Shown: positions 1-10,343, counted from the stretch's first letter. The stretch is 64,000 nucleotides of DNA from an uncultured Sphingomonadaceae bacterium (GCA_947494305.1 CANLUL010000002.1:62001-126000), one strand, 5' to 3'. The notes: generated from the sequence alone by a model not told the origin. Translations and numbers: made by a program.

Positions 1-607
1 CCTCATGCGTAATCACACCGTAAGTCGGTTTATGACCCCAAATGCCGCAATAATGAGCCGGCACACGGATTGATCCGCCAATATCGCTACCATATTCGCA
101 GGCAACCATCCCACTGGCAACCGCCGCTGCTGCGCCGCCGGATGAACCGCCAGGCGACCGGTTCAGATCATGGGGATTGTTAGTCTGACCATAGACCGGA
201 TTGTCCGCAAACCAGTCCGTCAGCAAAGTGGGTATATTGGTCTTTCCAAGGATTACCGCACCCGCCGCTTTTAGACGCTTAACCACCGCTGCATCATCGT
301 CAGCAATGTTATTTGCTGTTCCCTTAATACCCCAGGTTGTCGGGAGGCCGGCGATATTGAAACTTTCCTTCACAGTCATCGGTACACCGAGAAGTGGGGC
401 ACTATCTCCTCTCGCCAATCGAGCATCGGCGTCCCGTGCTTGTTGTCTTGCGGACTTAAAATCAAGCACGACCACTGCATTGATTGCTTCATTCAATTCT
501 TCAATCCGGGCAATGGCAGCCTCGGTTGCTTCAATCGCTGAAAGCTTGTTGGCGGCAATATCGGTCGCGGTTTGAGTTGCTGAGGGTTCGTTGGTTAGCC
601 TAGTCAT
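1..607 (-). CDS. Amidase signature family protein, N-terminal part (cut by window edge)
   Basis: The N-terminal ~202 residues of an amidase-signature hydrolase, which cleaves C-N amide bonds with a Ser-cisSer-Lys triad. Visible are the Lys-bearing segment (GVPMTVKES), the glycine/serine-rich signature ([17 protein letters not shown]) and the nucleophile region ([12 protein letters not shown]). The frame runs off the left end of the window, so the C-terminal half is missing here. The ATG at 607-605 follows a strong Shine-Dalgarno (AAGGAAGAG) and lies 14 bases after the stop of the channel gene, so it is probably the last or a late gene of the TCA operon. The substrate cannot be told: GatA-like, fatty-acid amide and aryl amidases share these motifs, but the loose, non-GatA context favours a general amidase. 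Confidence 0.9.
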   Translation of the reverse strand, partial: MTRLTNEPSATQTATDIAANKLSAIEATEAAIARIEELNEAINAVVVLDFKSARQQARDADARLARGDSAPLLGVPMTVKESFNIAGLPTTWGIKGTANNIADDDAAVVKRLKAAGAVILGKTNIPTLLTDWFADNPVYGQTNNPHDLNRSPGGSSGGAAAAVASGMVACEYGSDIGGSIRVPAHYCGIWGHKPTYGVITHE

Positions 608-621
608 CGCTCTTCCTTCAC

Positions 622-1269
622 TCAAGTGTCCCTGTTCTTATCGGGCAAAGTCCAGTTATAAGCCGGCAGACGCAGATTGTAACAGATAGCTGCTCCCCGC
701 AACGCAAAACCCGCAAGCGCTCCAATCACCGCTGCAACCGATATCTGAACCTGCAGAACGGTAAGTATAATGAAGGAAGCCGATGCAAGAAAACCGGCTG
801 AGATGTAGATGTTCTCCCCCATGACCAGCGTTGTTTCTCCCACGATAATGTCACGCAATATACCGCCTGCAACAGCAGCTATACAGCCAATCAGAATTGC
901 AGGAGCCGGATTGACACCAAATTCCAAAGCTTTTGCAGCTCCATAAACCGCATAAGCAGCCAGCCCGACAGCATCGAACCAGTCAATCATGTTGTCGCGC
1001 CACCAGTTCGAGGGAACAAACCAAACCAACATGGAGGCAATGATTGCAATTATCGGCAATGCGTTGGATTGCGTCCAGAAAAGTGGGGCATCGATCATAA
1101 TATCGCGCACTGTTCCACCACCCATTCCGACAACAAGGCCCAGAAAAACGAACGTTACAATGGTTTGGTTCTTTCGTGCCGCGGCCAAAGCACCTGTTGC
1201 AGCGAAAAAAGCAATCGCAATATAACTCAGTGCAACAAGCACCGGCTCAAGGGAGAGATCAATATTCAC
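622..1269 (-). CDS. TRIC-type cation channel / UPF0126 membrane protein
   Basis: A ~215-residue inner-membrane protein with about seven hydrophobic segments. It carries the two family repeats, each a TM segment followed by a Gly-rich RD motif ([10 protein letters not shown] and [11 protein letters not shown]), typical of the YicG/YadS family now grouped with bacterial trimeric intracellular cation channels. Length fits the family (~205-220). The frame is open upstream into lpd, but that extension lacks hydrophobic family sequence and overlaps lpd. I take GTG at 1269; TTG at 1293 is the alternative, and neither has a clear Shine-Dalgarno. It sits right behind lpd on the same strand. Any link to central metabolism is only positional. 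Confidence 0.85.
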   Translation of the reverse strand: MNIDLSLEPVLVALSYIAIAFFAATGALAAARKNQTIVTFVFLGLVVGMGGGTVRDIMIDAPLFWTQSNALPIIAIIASMLVWFVPSNWWRDNMIDWFDAVGLAAYAVYGAAKALEFGVNPAPAILIGCIAAVAGGILRDIIVGETTLVMGENIYISAGFLASASFIILTVLQVQISVAAVIGALAGFALRGAAICYNLRLPAYNWTLPDKNRDT

Positions 1270-1294
1270 TCCAGTATTCGGCAATTCAATCAAG

Positions 1295-2701
1295 CTAAAT
1301 ATGAATAGGCTTGCCCTGCACACCCATAGCAGCCTCTTTAATCGCCTCACTATGCGTGGGATGCGCGTGACAGGTATAGGCGATATCTTCAGATGTCGCG
1401 CCAAATTCCATTGCCTGAACGACCTGCGCAATCATCGTACCGGCGAGTGATGAAATGATATGCGCGCCAAGCACACGATCGGTTTTCGCATCGGCAATGA
1501 TCTTTACATAACCATCTGTATCCCGATTGGTTTTGGCGCGGCTGTTTCCGGCAAAGGGAAACTTGCCGACTTTATAGTCGATACCGCTTTCCTTCACCTC
1601 TTCTTCGGTCTTGCCGATATTGGCGATCTCGGGATGGGTATAGACAACACCGGGGATCAGGTCGTGGTTCACGATACCTTGTTGCCCGGCAATAAATTCT
1701 GCCGCGGCAACGCCTTCATCTTCGGCTTTGTGCGCGAGCATTGGACCAGGTGTTACATCACCAATCGCATAAACACCGGGAACATTGGTTTGGAAATCAT
1801 GACCAACTTCGATTTGACCGCGATCATTGGCGGTGATGCCAGCCTTGTCGAGCGCCAGACCATCGGTATTGGGTTTGCGTCCAATAGCGACCAGCACAGC
1901 ATCAGCCTCAATAGTCGAAGCATCGCCACCTTTGGCTGGCTCGACAGTGAGTGTCGCTTTTTTGCCTTTGACTGTGCAGCCAGTAACCTTGGTTGATGCT
2001 TGAATTTTGAAGCCTTGCTTCTTGAAAATACGCGCGCTGTCTTTGCGAACATCGCCGTCCATGCCCGGCAGGATTTTGTCGAGAAATTCCACGACCGTGA
2101 CTTCTGCGCCCAGACGCCGCCAGACGCTTCCCAGTTCCAACCCGATCACACCGCCGCCGATCACGACCATGTGCTTCGGCACTTTCGGCAGTTCAAGCGC
2201 GCCGGTGCTATCCACCACGATATGCTTGCTGTTGTCGATATCAACACCGGGCAATGGCGTAACCGACGAACCAGTCGCGATGATGATGTTCTTCGCAGTG
2301 ACCGTTTTGTCGCCCACTTTGACGGTGTTCGCGCTTTCAAAAGAGCCATGTCCTTTGAGCCAATCGACCTTGTTCTTCTTGAACAGAAATTCAATCCCGC
2401 CGGTGAGTTCACCCACCGCCTTGGTCTTCTCCGCCATCATCTGCTTCAGATCGAGCTTTGCCCCGGTTAGCTTGACGCCGAATTTTTCCAGCGCGCCCGA
2501 ATGTGCTTCTTCATAGATTTCTGAAGCATGAAGCAGAGCCTTGGACGGGATACAACCCACATTGAGGCAGGTGCCTCCCAGTGTCTCACGACTCTCTGCA
2601 CAGGCGGTTTTTAGGCCCAGCTGTGCGGCACGAATAGCCGCGACATAACCGCCCGGACCGGAGCCGATTACCAAAACATCATAGTCAAAATTGTCGGTCA
2701 T
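1295..2701 (-). CDS. lpd: Dihydrolipoyl dehydrogenase (E3)
   Basis: The E3 subunit of 2-oxo acid dehydrogenase complexes; it reoxidises dihydrolipoyl groups and reduces NAD+. It is 468 residues, as usual. It shows the FAD-binding GSGPGGYVAA motif (res ~13-22), the redox disulfide GGTCLNVGC (Cys45/Cys50), the NAD site VIGGGVIGLELGSV, the second FAD motif YAIGDV and the catalytic HAHPTHSE near the C-terminus (His447, Glu452). The ATG follows AGAGG by a few bases. It lies downstream of sucA and sucB, so it is most likely the E3 of 2-oxoglutarate dehydrogenase, although a GIY-YIG gene and two hairpin-forming repeats lie between sucB and this gene and may alter its expression. Confidence 0.97.
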   Translation of the reverse strand: MTDNFDYDVLVIGSGPGGYVAAIRAAQLGLKTACAESRETLGGTCLNVGCIPSKALLHASEIYEEAHSGALEKFGVKLTGAKLDLKQMMAEKTKAVGELTGGIEFLFKKNKVDWLKGHGSFESANTVKVGDKTVTAKNIIIATGSSVTPLPGVDIDNSKHIVVDSTGALELPKVPKHMVVIGGGVIGLELGSVWRRLGAEVTVVEFLDKILPGMDGDVRKDSARIFKKQGFKIQASTKVTGCTVKGKKATLTVEPAKGGDASTIEADAVLVAIGRKPNTDGLALDKAGITANDRGQIEVGHDFQTNVPGVYAIGDVTPGPMLAHKAEDEGVAAAEFIAGQQGIVNHDLIPGVVYTHPEIANIGKTEEEVKESGIDYKVGKFPFAGNSRAKTNRDTDGYVKIIADAKTDRVLGAHIISSLAGTMIAQVVQAMEFGATSEDIAYTCHAHPTHSEAIKEAAMGVQGKPIHI

Positions 2702-2722
2702 AACTTACCTCTTTGTAATCCC

Positions 2723-2752
2723 ATGTGCTCCGGGCGAAGACCCGGAGCCCTG
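2723..2752 (+). repeat. Left 30-bp arm of a perfect inverted repeat around the GIY-YIG gene
   Basis: These 30 bases are the exact reverse complement of 3086-3115. The arm contains its own 8-bp stem (GCTCCGGG / CCCGGAGC, 2727-2734 and 2741-2748) with a six-base loop CGAAGA. It lies between the GIY-YIG stop and the lpd start, about 20 bases upstream of the lpd ATG. Confidence 0.95.
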
Positions 2753-2771
2753 CGGTCCAAGCGCAATATTT

Positions 2772-3065
2772 CTAAAATAATGTATCAAACAAGTCTTCCC
2801 ACTCCGGGTTGTCCCACTCAATCAACTCAATCTTCCAATCCCGGTGCCACTTTTTCATTTGGCGTTCCTTGTTGCGAGCATCCTGAATATCGTCAAATGC
2901 CTCATACCAAACCAGCGATTTGCATCCATGTTCCTTGGAATGCCCCTCAATCAAACCGTTGCGATGTTCATAAGTTCGCTTCGGCAAGTCGCTGGTTACT
3001 CCCAGATAGGTTTTGCCCCGTCGGCGGTTAGCCATCAGATAGACGAAACCGGGTTTTTGTTGCAT
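2772..3065 (-). CDS. Small GIY-YIG family endonuclease
   Basis: A 97-residue stand-alone GIY-YIG domain of the UvrC-N/YhbQ-like type. Key family positions are present: Tyr9 (FVYLM), Tyr20 in the YLG variant of YIG, Arg30 (SDLPKRTYEH) and the metal-binding Glu67 in the NKERQMKKW stretch, followed by the usual WKIELIEWDNPEW tail. Such domains make nicks or double-strand cuts in DNA; the target is unknown. The ATG follows AGAAGG. The gene lies on the operon strand between sucB and lpd and is closely flanked on both sides by 30-bp inverted repeats, which suggests it came in as a unit rather than serving the dehydrogenase complex. Confidence 0.9.
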   Translation of the reverse strand: MQQKPGFVYLMANRRRGKTYLGVTSDLPKRTYEHRNGLIEGHSKEHGCKSLVWYEAFDDIQDARNKERQMKKWHRDWKIELIEWDNPEWEDLFDTLF

Positions 3066-3085
3066 ATCCTTCTAGTTATTGCCTC

Positions 3086-3115
3086 CAGGGCTCCGGGTCT
3101 TCGCCCGGAGCACAT
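3086..3115 (+). repeat. Right 30-bp arm of the inverted repeat around the GIY-YIG gene
   Basis: Exact reverse complement of 2723-2752, starting four bases past the sucB stop. It holds the same 8-bp stem and would form a stable hairpin in the operon transcript right after sucB, without a following U-run, so it looks more REP-like than like an intrinsic terminator. Confidence 0.95.
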
Positions 3116-3119
3116 ATTT

Positions 3120-4346
3120 CTACAAATCAATCAAAAGCCGTGTCGGATCCTCAATCGCTTCCTTGATACGAACAAGGAAGGTCACAGCTTCGCGGCCATC
3201 AATCAAACGATGATCATAGCTGAGCGCCAGATACATCATCGGGCGTGCCTCAATGGACCCGTCGGGCATCACAACAGGACGCTGCTCAATCCGGTGCAAC
3301 CCGAGCACAGCACTCTGTGGTGGATTGATAATCGGCGTCGACATCAACGACCCGAAGACACCGCCATTGGAAATGGTGAAGGTACCGCCTTCCATATCAG
3401 CCATGGTCAGCGAGCCGTCTTTGGCGCGCTTGCCAAAATCGCCAATAGTATTTTCAACATCAGCAAAGCTCATCTGTTCGGCGTTGCGAATAACGGGAAC
3501 GACCAAGCCATTGGGAGCGCTTACAGCAACCGAGATATCGACATAGTCATGATAGACAATTTCATCGCCATCAATTTGCCCGTTAACCGAAGGCACGTCC
3601 TTCAGAGCCAGACAAGCAGCCTTGGCAAAGAAGCCCATGAAGCCAAGCTTTACGCCATGTTTCTTAGCGAACAGGTCTTTATATTTTTTGCGTGTTTCAA
3701 TAACAGCCGTCATGTCGACATCGTTGAATGTCGTCAGCAATGCGGCTGTGTCCTGTGCAGATTTGAGGCGTTTAGCGATGGTCTGACGCAGGCGTGTCAT
3801 GCGAACACGTTCTTCATTGCGGTTACCGCCAGCGGGTGCGGCTGCCTGTGCTTCCCCGCCTTTCGCTTCACCTTTTTCGGCGAGTGGGGATGACGTACTC
3901 GCTCCGGACTTCACAAATTTCTCAACATCATCCTTGGTAAGACGGCCGTCTTTACCGGTACCGGCAATCTGACTGGGATCAACACCATGTTCTAGCACCA
4001 GACGCCGCACCGCAGGAGATAATGTGATCGAAGACGCGGTATCATCTGCTGGTTCCGATTTCGCTTCCTTGGCAGCAGGAGCCGGGGCCGCCTTGGTCGC
4101 AGAACCACCACCAGCCTCAATCGTCGCAATCACGGCGCCAACCTCAACCGTATCACCCACCTCAACCTGAAGCGCGCCCATCGTGCCGGCCTCTGGTGCC
4201 GGGACTTCGAGTGCCACCTTGTCAGTTTCCAAACTCGCAATCGGTTCATCCATCGCCACTGCATCGCCAGGTTGCTTCAACCACTCGCCCAAAGTCGCCT
4301 CTGTAATGGACTCGCCGAGAACCGGAACTTTTACTTCTGTTGCCAT
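3120..4346 (-). CDS. sucB: Dihydrolipoyllysine-residue succinyltransferase (E2 of 2-oxoglutarate dehydrogenase)
   Basis: The core of the 2-oxoglutarate dehydrogenase complex; it passes the succinyl group from E1 to CoA. It is 408 residues, standard for SucB. Domains in order: one lipoyl domain (res 1-77; lipoyl Lys43 in ETDKVALEV), an Ala/Pro-rich linker, the peripheral subunit-binding domain (~109-145, [12 protein letters not shown] to GRLTKDDV), a second linker and the catalytic acyltransferase domain ending with [13 protein letters not shown] (His379, Asp383). A single lipoyl domain and the order sucA-sucB-lpd support SucB rather than the pyruvate dehydrogenase E2. The ATG lies 17 bases after the sucA stop. 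Confidence 0.97.
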   Translation of the reverse strand: MATEVKVPVLGESITEATLGEWLKQPGDAVAMDEPIASLETDKVALEVPAPEAGTMGALQVEVGDTVEVGAVIATIEAGGGSATKAAPAPAAKEAKSEPADDTASSITLSPAVRRLVLEHGVDPSQIAGTGKDGRLTKDDVEKFVKSGASTSSPLAEKGEAKGGEAQAAAPAGGNRNEERVRMTRLRQTIAKRLKSAQDTAALLTTFNDVDMTAVIETRKKYKDLFAKKHGVKLGFMGFFAKAACLALKDVPSVNGQIDGDEIVYHDYVDISVAVSAPNGLVVPVIRNAEQMSFADVENTIGDFGKRAKDGSLTMADMEGGTFTISNGGVFGSLMSTPIINPPQSAVLGLHRIEQRPVVMPDGSIEARPMMYLALSYDHRLIDGREAVTFLVRIKEAIEDPTRLLIDL

Positions 4347-4363
4347 TGTCTATCGCTCTCTTT

Positions 4364-7153
4364 TCAATTCTTCACCGGATGGCCGAGTGCTTCTGCGACC
4401 AGCCGTTCCTGTTGTTCCTTGTGACGGGATGCCAAGCCGGTGGCCGGAGAAGCCGCCGGATTGCGTCCCGCATATTCCAAAATCCCGCGGTCCATTCCTG
4501 CCACATCCAAAGTTTCTTCCAAATAAGGCCGGGCAAATTGCCATGCGCCATTATTCTTTGGTTCTTCCTGTGCCCAGATAACCGTCTGCAGATTTTTCAT
4601 GCGCTTGAGCCGGATGGCGAGCGGTTCGCCGGGGAACGGATACAGTTGCTCGATCCGGACGATGGATGTGTTCTTATCCTTCGCGGCATCGCGCGCTTCG
4701 ATCAGATCATAGGCGACCTTACCCGAGCATAGCACAAGCCGTTTGATATCCTTGTCCGCCGGCGGACTGGTATCGGATTTGATTCGCATAAAATGGCGAT
4801 CGCCCTGAAATTCATCGGCGTTGGACACGGCCATTTTGTGACGTAGTAAGGATTTCGGCGTCATGATGATGAGCGGCTTGCGGAAAGGACGCATCATCTG
4901 TCGGCGCAAAATATGAAAGTAATTGGCCGGGGTTGTGAGGTTCGCAACCTGTATATTATCCTGTGCGCAAAGCTGCAGGAAGCGTTCAAGCCGGGCGGAA
5001 CTATGTTCCGGACCCTGCCCTTCATAACCATGTGGCAATAGCATAACGAGACCATTGGCGCGCAGCCATTTTGCCTCACCCGAAGCAATAAACTGGTCGA
5101 TCATGATCTGCGCACCATTGGCGAAATCGCCAAATTGCGCTTCCCACATTACCAGTGTTTTCGGATCCGCACCGGCAAAGCCATATTCAAATCCCAGCAC
5201 GCCATATTCACTAAGCGAACTATCCCATACCACAAACCGGCCGTGCGGTAGTGACTGTAAAGGGATGAACTTTTCGCCATTGGTCTGATCAACCCAAACA
5301 GCATGCCGTTGGCTGAAGGTACCGCGCCCGCTATCTTGTCCGGACAAGCGAACATCATAACCCTGTGATAGTAACGAACCAAAGGCCAAAGCCTCTCCTG
5401 TTGCCCAATCGAAATTTTCGCCCGTTTTAAACATTTTCTCTTTGGCATCGAGCACACGTTGCAATGTCTTGTGAATTTTATGCGCAGGCGGCACATCCGT
5501 TAGCGTCTTGCCCAAACTATCGAACAGCTTTTTATCAATCGCCGTATCGACATTGCGCCGGGCGGTTTCCGGATCAGCGGGGGCATGTAGACCCGACCAG
5601 CGACCGCCGAACCAGTCGGCCTTATCGGGTTCATAATCGGCCGCCTTCTCAAATTCCTGCTCAAGCATATTGTTGAATCGCATCCGGGTTTCATTGCCCC
5701 AATTCTCATCAATCACACCTTCATCAATCAGCCGTTGTTCAAACACCCTGCTGACCTTGGGATGCTTCTTAATCTTGGCGTACATCAGCGGTTGTGTGAA
5801 GCTTGGCTCATCGCCTTCATTGTGGCCAAAGCGGCGATAGCACCACATATCGATCACGATATCACGGTGGAATTGCTGGCGGAATTCTATCGCTATCTTA
5901 CAGGCAAAGGTCACCGCTTCCGGATCATCTCCGTTCACGTGGAAAATCGGAGCCTGAACGCCTTTTGCTACATCGGATGGGTAAGGCGAAGATCGCGCAA
6001 ATTGAGGTGAGGTTGTGAAGCCAATCTGGTTGTTAATGACAAAATGTACACAGCCGCCCGTATTATAACCGGGCAATCCCGAGAAACCGAGGCATTCCCA
6101 GACAATGCCTTGTCCCGCAAAGGCTGCATCGCCGTGGATCAATACAGGCAAGACCTGTTTATGCTGGTCCAAATCGTCACGAGCAACTTGCTGCGCGCGC
6201 ACTTTACCGAGCACGACCGGGTCCACCGCTTCCAGATGTGAAGGGTTTGGCATCAGGCTCATATGCACATTGTGACCATCAAATTCGCGGTCGCTGGATG
6301 TGCCCAGATGATATTTCACATCACCTGAACCGCCAACTTCATCGGGGGTCGCCGAACCGCCATGAAATTCGTGAAAAATGATGCGGTAAGGCTTGGCCAT
6401 CACATTGGCCAATATGTTCAACCGGCCGCGATGGGCCATGCCATAGACAATTTCCTCCACCCCGGCAGCACCGCCATTTTTGATAATATTTTCAAGCGCG
6501 GGCAGCATCGATTCCCCGCCATCCAAACCAAAACGCTTGGTGCCGACATATTTTTTGCCAAGGAAGTTCTCAAACTCCTCTCCCTCGATGACCTTGTTGA
6601 GGATGGCTTTTTTGCCTTCGGGCGTAAACTGGATCGCGGCGTCCTTGCCCTCCATCCGGTCTTGCAGAAAGCGCCGTTCTTCGGTGTCGGCAATGTGCAT
6701 ATATTCCAAGCCAACCGTACCGCAATAATTGGCGCGAAGAACTGATTCTATCTCGCGGATAGTGGAGGTCTCGAAACCCAATACACCGCCCAGATAGACA
6801 GGCTCATCCATATCCGCGGCGGTAAAGCCATGATATTCAGGATTGAGATCGGCGGGCTCCTCCAACTTCGCGAGGCCTAGCGGATCAAGGTTTGCTCCGA
6901 GATGTCCCCGCACACGATAGGTACGGATCAGCATCATCGCGCGGATCGATTTCTCAGCCGCCAGCGCGACTTCTGCATCGGACAGTGCCTTGCCCGACTT
7001 GGCAGCCGCCGCCTTGATCTCAACACCCATTTGTGTGGGATCAAGCGCGCTATTCAGCTCATCGGCATCGTCAATCGGCCAATGCTTTTTCTGCCAGCTT
7101 GGGCCTTGCTCTTTTTCCGAACCTATTCCGAATTCTTGACCTTCTACGCCCAT
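4364..7153 (-). CDS. sucA: 2-oxoglutarate dehydrogenase E1 component
   Basis: The thiamine-diphosphate enzyme that decarboxylates 2-oxoglutarate and succinylates the lipoyl group of SucB. It is 929 residues, typical for OdhA/SucA of alphaproteobacteria. It shows the N-terminal E1 segment, the substrate-site RFGLDGGES (~207-215), GMAHRGRLNILAN (~239-250), the ThDP/Mg motif starting GDAAFAGQG (~341-349) and the C-terminal transketolase-like domain with LLPHGYEGQGPEHSSARLERFLQL. The first 25 residues (Gly/Glu/Lys-rich) are not conserved sequence I can assign. The ATG follows AAGGAAATTGAT and lies 27 bases after the sucD stop. Confidence 0.97.
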   Translation of the reverse strand: MGVEGQEFGIGSEKEQGPSWQKKHWPIDDADELNSALDPTQMGVEIKAAAAKSGKALSDAEVALAAEKSIRAMMLIRTYRVRGHLGANLDPLGLAKLEEPADLNPEYHGFTAADMDEPVYLGGVLGFETSTIREIESVLRANYCGTVGLEYMHIADTEERRFLQDRMEGKDAAIQFTPEGKKAILNKVIEGEEFENFLGKKYVGTKRFGLDGGESMLPALENIIKNGGAAGVEEIVYGMAHRGRLNILANVMAKPYRIIFHEFHGGSATPDEVGGSGDVKYHLGTSSDREFDGHNVHMSLMPNPSHLEAVDPVVLGKVRAQQVARDDLDQHKQVLPVLIHGDAAFAGQGIVWECLGFSGLPGYNTGGCVHFVINNQIGFTTSPQFARSSPYPSDVAKGVQAPIFHVNGDDPEAVTFACKIAIEFRQQFHRDIVIDMWCYRRFGHNEGDEPSFTQPLMYAKIKKHPKVSRVFEQRLIDEGVIDENWGNETRMRFNNMLEQEFEKAADYEPDKADWFGGRWSGLHAPADPETARRNVDTAIDKKLFDSLGKTLTDVPPAHKIHKTLQRVLDAKEKMFKTGENFDWATGEALAFGSLLSQGYDVRLSGQDSGRGTFSQRHAVWVDQTNGEKFIPLQSLPHGRFVVWDSSLSEYGVLGFEYGFAGADPKTLVMWEAQFGDFANGAQIMIDQFIASGEAKWLRANGLVMLLPHGYEGQGPEHSSARLERFLQLCAQDNIQVANLTTPANYFHILRRQMMRPFRKPLIIMTPKSLLRHKMAVSNADEFQGDRHFMRIKSDTSPPADKDIKRLVLCSGKVAYDLIEARDAAKDKNTSIVRIEQLYPFPGEPLAIRLKRMKNLQTVIWAQEEPKNNGAWQFARPYLEETLDVAGMDRGILEYAGRNPAASPATGLASRHKEQQERLVAEALGHPVKN

Positions 7154-7180
7154 ATCAATTTCCTTGGGGAGGGGGTGGGG

Positions 7181-8071
7181 TTAAACCGTTTCTTTCAACA
7201 TTGCATCCAGTGTGGTGCCCAGTTCCGACGGTGATGGTGACACACGAATGCCCGCCGCTTCCATCGCCGCGATCTTGTCTTCCGCGCCGCCTTTACCGCC
7301 GGATACAATCGCACCAGCATGACCCATGCGACGTCCCGGAGGCGCTGTGAGGCCCGCGATAAAGCCAACGGTCGGTTTACTACGACCCGCCTTGGCTTCG
7401 TCGGCCAGGAATTGCGCCGCTTCTTCTTCAGCACTGCCGCCGATTTCACCGATCATGATCATTGACTTGGTTTCATCATCGGCCAGGAACAGTTCCAGCA
7501 CATCGATGAAATTGGTACCGTTTACCGGATCACCGCCAATGCCAACTGCCGTGGTTTGGCCAAGACCAACCGCTGTAGTCTGATGCACGGCTTCATAAGT
7601 CAATGTTCCGGAACGAGAAACTACGCCGACCGAACCTTTTTGAAAGATATTGCCGGGCATGATGCCAATCTTGCATTCCTCAGGAGTCAGAACACCGGGG
7701 CAGTTCGGACCGATAAGGCGCGATTTGCTACCCTGCAATGCGCGCTTTACGCGGACCATATCGAGTACAGGGACGCCTTCGGTAATCGCAACAATCAGTT
7801 CGATCTCGGCATCAATAGCTTCGAGGATTGAATCCGCAGCGAACGGTGGTGGCACATAGACCACAGATGCGGTTGCACCGGTTGCGTCTTTCGCTTCGGC
7901 AACCGTATCGTAGTTTGGCAGACCGATATGGGTCGTGCCGCCCTTACCCGGCGTCACACCAGCAACCATTTGCGTGCCATAGGCAAGCGCCTGTTCGGTG
8001 TGGAACGTGCCGGTATTGCCGGTCATGCCCTGGGTAATAACCTTGGTGTTTTTATCGATTAAAATGCTCAT
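7181..8071 (-). CDS. sucD: Succinate-CoA ligase, ADP/GDP-forming, alpha subunit
   Basis: The alpha subunit of succinyl-CoA synthetase, making ATP or GTP from succinyl-CoA in the TCA cycle. It is 296 residues. It shows the CoA-binding Rossmann domain ([22 protein letters not shown]), GPNCPGVL and the phosphohistidine loop with His251 in [18 protein letters not shown]. The ATG overlaps the stop of the upstream gene by four bases (ATGA), so translation is probably coupled. The beta subunit gene sucC, often directly upstream in other bacteria, is not present here: two secreted-protein genes fill the space up to mdh. Confidence 0.97.
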   Translation of the reverse strand: MSILIDKNTKVITQGMTGNTGTFHTEQALAYGTQMVAGVTPGKGGTTHIGLPNYDTVAEAKDATGATASVVYVPPPFAADSILEAIDAEIELIVAITEGVPVLDMVRVKRALQGSKSRLIGPNCPGVLTPEECKIGIMPGNIFQKGSVGVVSRSGTLTYEAVHQTTAVGLGQTTAVGIGGDPVNGTNFIDVLELFLADDETKSMIMIGEIGGSAEEEAAQFLADEAKAGRSKPTVGFIAGLTAPPGRRMGHAGAIVSGGKGGAEDKIAAMEAAGIRVSPSPSELGTTLDAMLKETV

Positions 8072-8661
8072 TCTTCAATCTCTCCAACAAAATCTGCTTT
8101 TAGTGCGATGCCATTAAATGTGGTCAATTCGATTACCGGGCTTCCGGCGGGTACATAAAATATCTCAAAACTGTCATGGGGTGCGTGATATCCCGGCGAC
8201 CAGCTTGCAATTGTCAATTCAGCGCGATCAATTGATTTGTCTGGATCCCGGCCAATCCACCTTTGTGCATCCGCTGTTTCCAATTGCCGTGTTTCGGCGA
8301 CGTCATACATACGGCAACCATTTACGAATGTGCCGTTCGATTCAATGCTCGATAAAATGATGTCCAATCGCTCACCAGCAATAGTTTTCGTATACACTCG
8401 CGTATCCGACATTTTGTCATCCGGATCATCAAGGATCTCTGCTGCTTGTGACCGGCCTTTAGCCAGTAACTGGCCAAGCGGGCTATCGGGTGGCGGAATT
8501 TCCGCTGTCCATTGCTGTTTGATCAAATCGGTTTCGACGGTCTTCAAATTTTCAACATTTCGGCAGGCATCGCCAAATGCCTCCAAAACTGCAATCGTCG
8601 GATATGGCTCCGGTGTGGAGGCTGCAATTGCCGGACTGGCCAAGAGGAGTAGGGTCAACAT
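8068..8661 (-). CDS. Secreted protein of unknown function
   Basis: A 197-residue protein I cannot assign to a named family. It begins with a short hydrophobic segment ([14 protein letters not shown]) that looks like a Sec signal peptide cleaved after AIA or nearby, so the mature protein is probably periplasmic. Two Cys remain in the mature part (DACRNVENL and NGCRMYD), compatible with one disulfide. The start is ATG at 8661, two bases after the AGGA of an otherwise weak site that includes the upstream stop. The stop overlaps the sucD ATG by four bases. It resembles its upstream neighbour in size, export and an early alpha segment ending in Cys, so the two may be distant paralogues. Confidence 0.75.
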   Translation of the reverse strand: MLTLLLLASPAIAASTPEPYPTIAVLEAFGDACRNVENLKTVETDLIKQQWTAEIPPPDSPLGQLLAKGRSQAAEILDDPDDKMSDTRVYTKTIAGERLDIILSSIESNGTFVNGCRMYDVAETRQLETADAQRWIGRDPDKSIDRAELTIASWSPGYHAPHDSFEIFYVPAGSPVIELTTFNGIALKADFVGEIEE

Positions 8662-8664
8662 ATC

Positions 8665-9330
8665 CTAGGAAGGTATTCTTTGCTCAGGATTATCAGATGA
8701 ATATTCATCCACCGCTCCACGATCAGGCATTGCCACCACCTCCAAACGCAGATTTTTGGTCTCGTTTACCGTCAGGTAGACATCATGCTGCTGCATGGCC
8801 CAATAATATCCGGTAGACGGTTTGTCGAAACGGGGCGTCAGGAAATCACCACCTCTAGGAAGCGTTCCAGAGCGGTCCGGTTTACGGTCAAATTTGGTTT
8901 CTAGTGCATCAAGAACCGCTTCAATGTCCTTGTCGCTATTCACATGGGCGACCAAGTCACAACTATCCGCCAATCTCAGGTTTGATTTTTCATCCCAACG
9001 CACCAACGAAAGATCGTACTTGTGATCCTTATGCTTCCAAGTCGTCGCTTCATATTCACTGTCCGCAAGCTCCGGATAGCTATCCAGGGGAAGGTCACGG
9101 TCTTCGCCGCCTAAGCGCGATGTCCGCTCGGTCACTTTCCAACCCGTCGCTGCCAATGCCTTTTGATCGATCAATCCAGTCTCTGTCAAACCGGCGGTGC
9201 AGCCCGCAATGGCGCCGTTAAATGATTCCATCACGACATCCACGCTTCCGGTTGGCGCGCTGCCCCCTCCGCCATATTCACATGCGGACAGGGTTGCCAA
9301 AGCGAGGAGGAAGAAAGGCAGGGCACGCAT
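8665..9330 (-). CDS. Putative lipoprotein of unknown function
   Basis: A 221-residue protein with a lipoprotein signal peptide: hydrophobic MRALPFFLLALATLSAC with lipobox LSAC (Cys17) followed by a Gly-rich spacer, so it is probably anchored in an envelope membrane. The mature part has two further Cys and a basic/aromatic middle (TTWKHKDHKYDL); no known domain is apparent. The ATG at 9330 is preferred over the adjacent TTG at 9333. It starts 10 bases after the mdh stop and ends three bases before the next gene, so it is an integral part of the mdh-suc operon. Confidence 0.75.
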   Translation of the reverse strand: MRALPFFLLALATLSACEYGGGGSAPTGSVDVVMESFNGAIAGCTAGLTETGLIDQKALAATGWKVTERTSRLGGEDRDLPLDSYPELADSEYEATTWKHKDHKYDLSLVRWDEKSNLRLADSCDLVAHVNSDKDIEAVLDALETKFDRKPDRSGTLPRGGDFLTPRFDKPSTGYYWAMQQHDVYLTVNETKNLRLEVVAMPDRGAVDEYSSDNPEQRIPS

Positions 9331-9340
9331 CAATCCGGGG

Positions 9341-10324
<984 letters not shown>

Positions 10325-10343
10325 TTAGAGTCGTGAGCGTTAA

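Larger units (their letters stand above)
2723..3115 (-). mobile_element. Putative mobile cassette: GIY-YIG gene between perfect 30-bp inverted repeats
   Basis: A 393-bp unit made only of two perfect 30-bp inverted repeats and one small GIY-YIG nuclease gene. It is set between the stop of sucB (4 bases away) and the Shine-Dalgarno of lpd, splitting an otherwise tight operon. The arms fold as REP-like hairpins, and in the transcript the two arms could instead pair with each other across the gene. I see no clear target-site duplication and no transposase. That it moves is an inference from the repeat structure and the odd position; a REP-like regulatory unit is the alternative. Confidence 0.5.

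Noticed and set aside
1270-1431. N-terminal extension of the TRIC-type channel
   Set aside because: It lies inside the lpd coding sequence and is basic, not hydrophobic.
2723-3115. CRISPR-like array or classical insertion sequence
   Set aside because: There are only two copies in inverted order and no transposase or spacer pattern.
2844-3893. Long plus-strand open frame (349 codons) opposite sucB
   Set aside because: It lies antisense to the clear sucB and GIY-YIG genes, has no family motif and no ribosome binding site; it is a by-product of codon bias.
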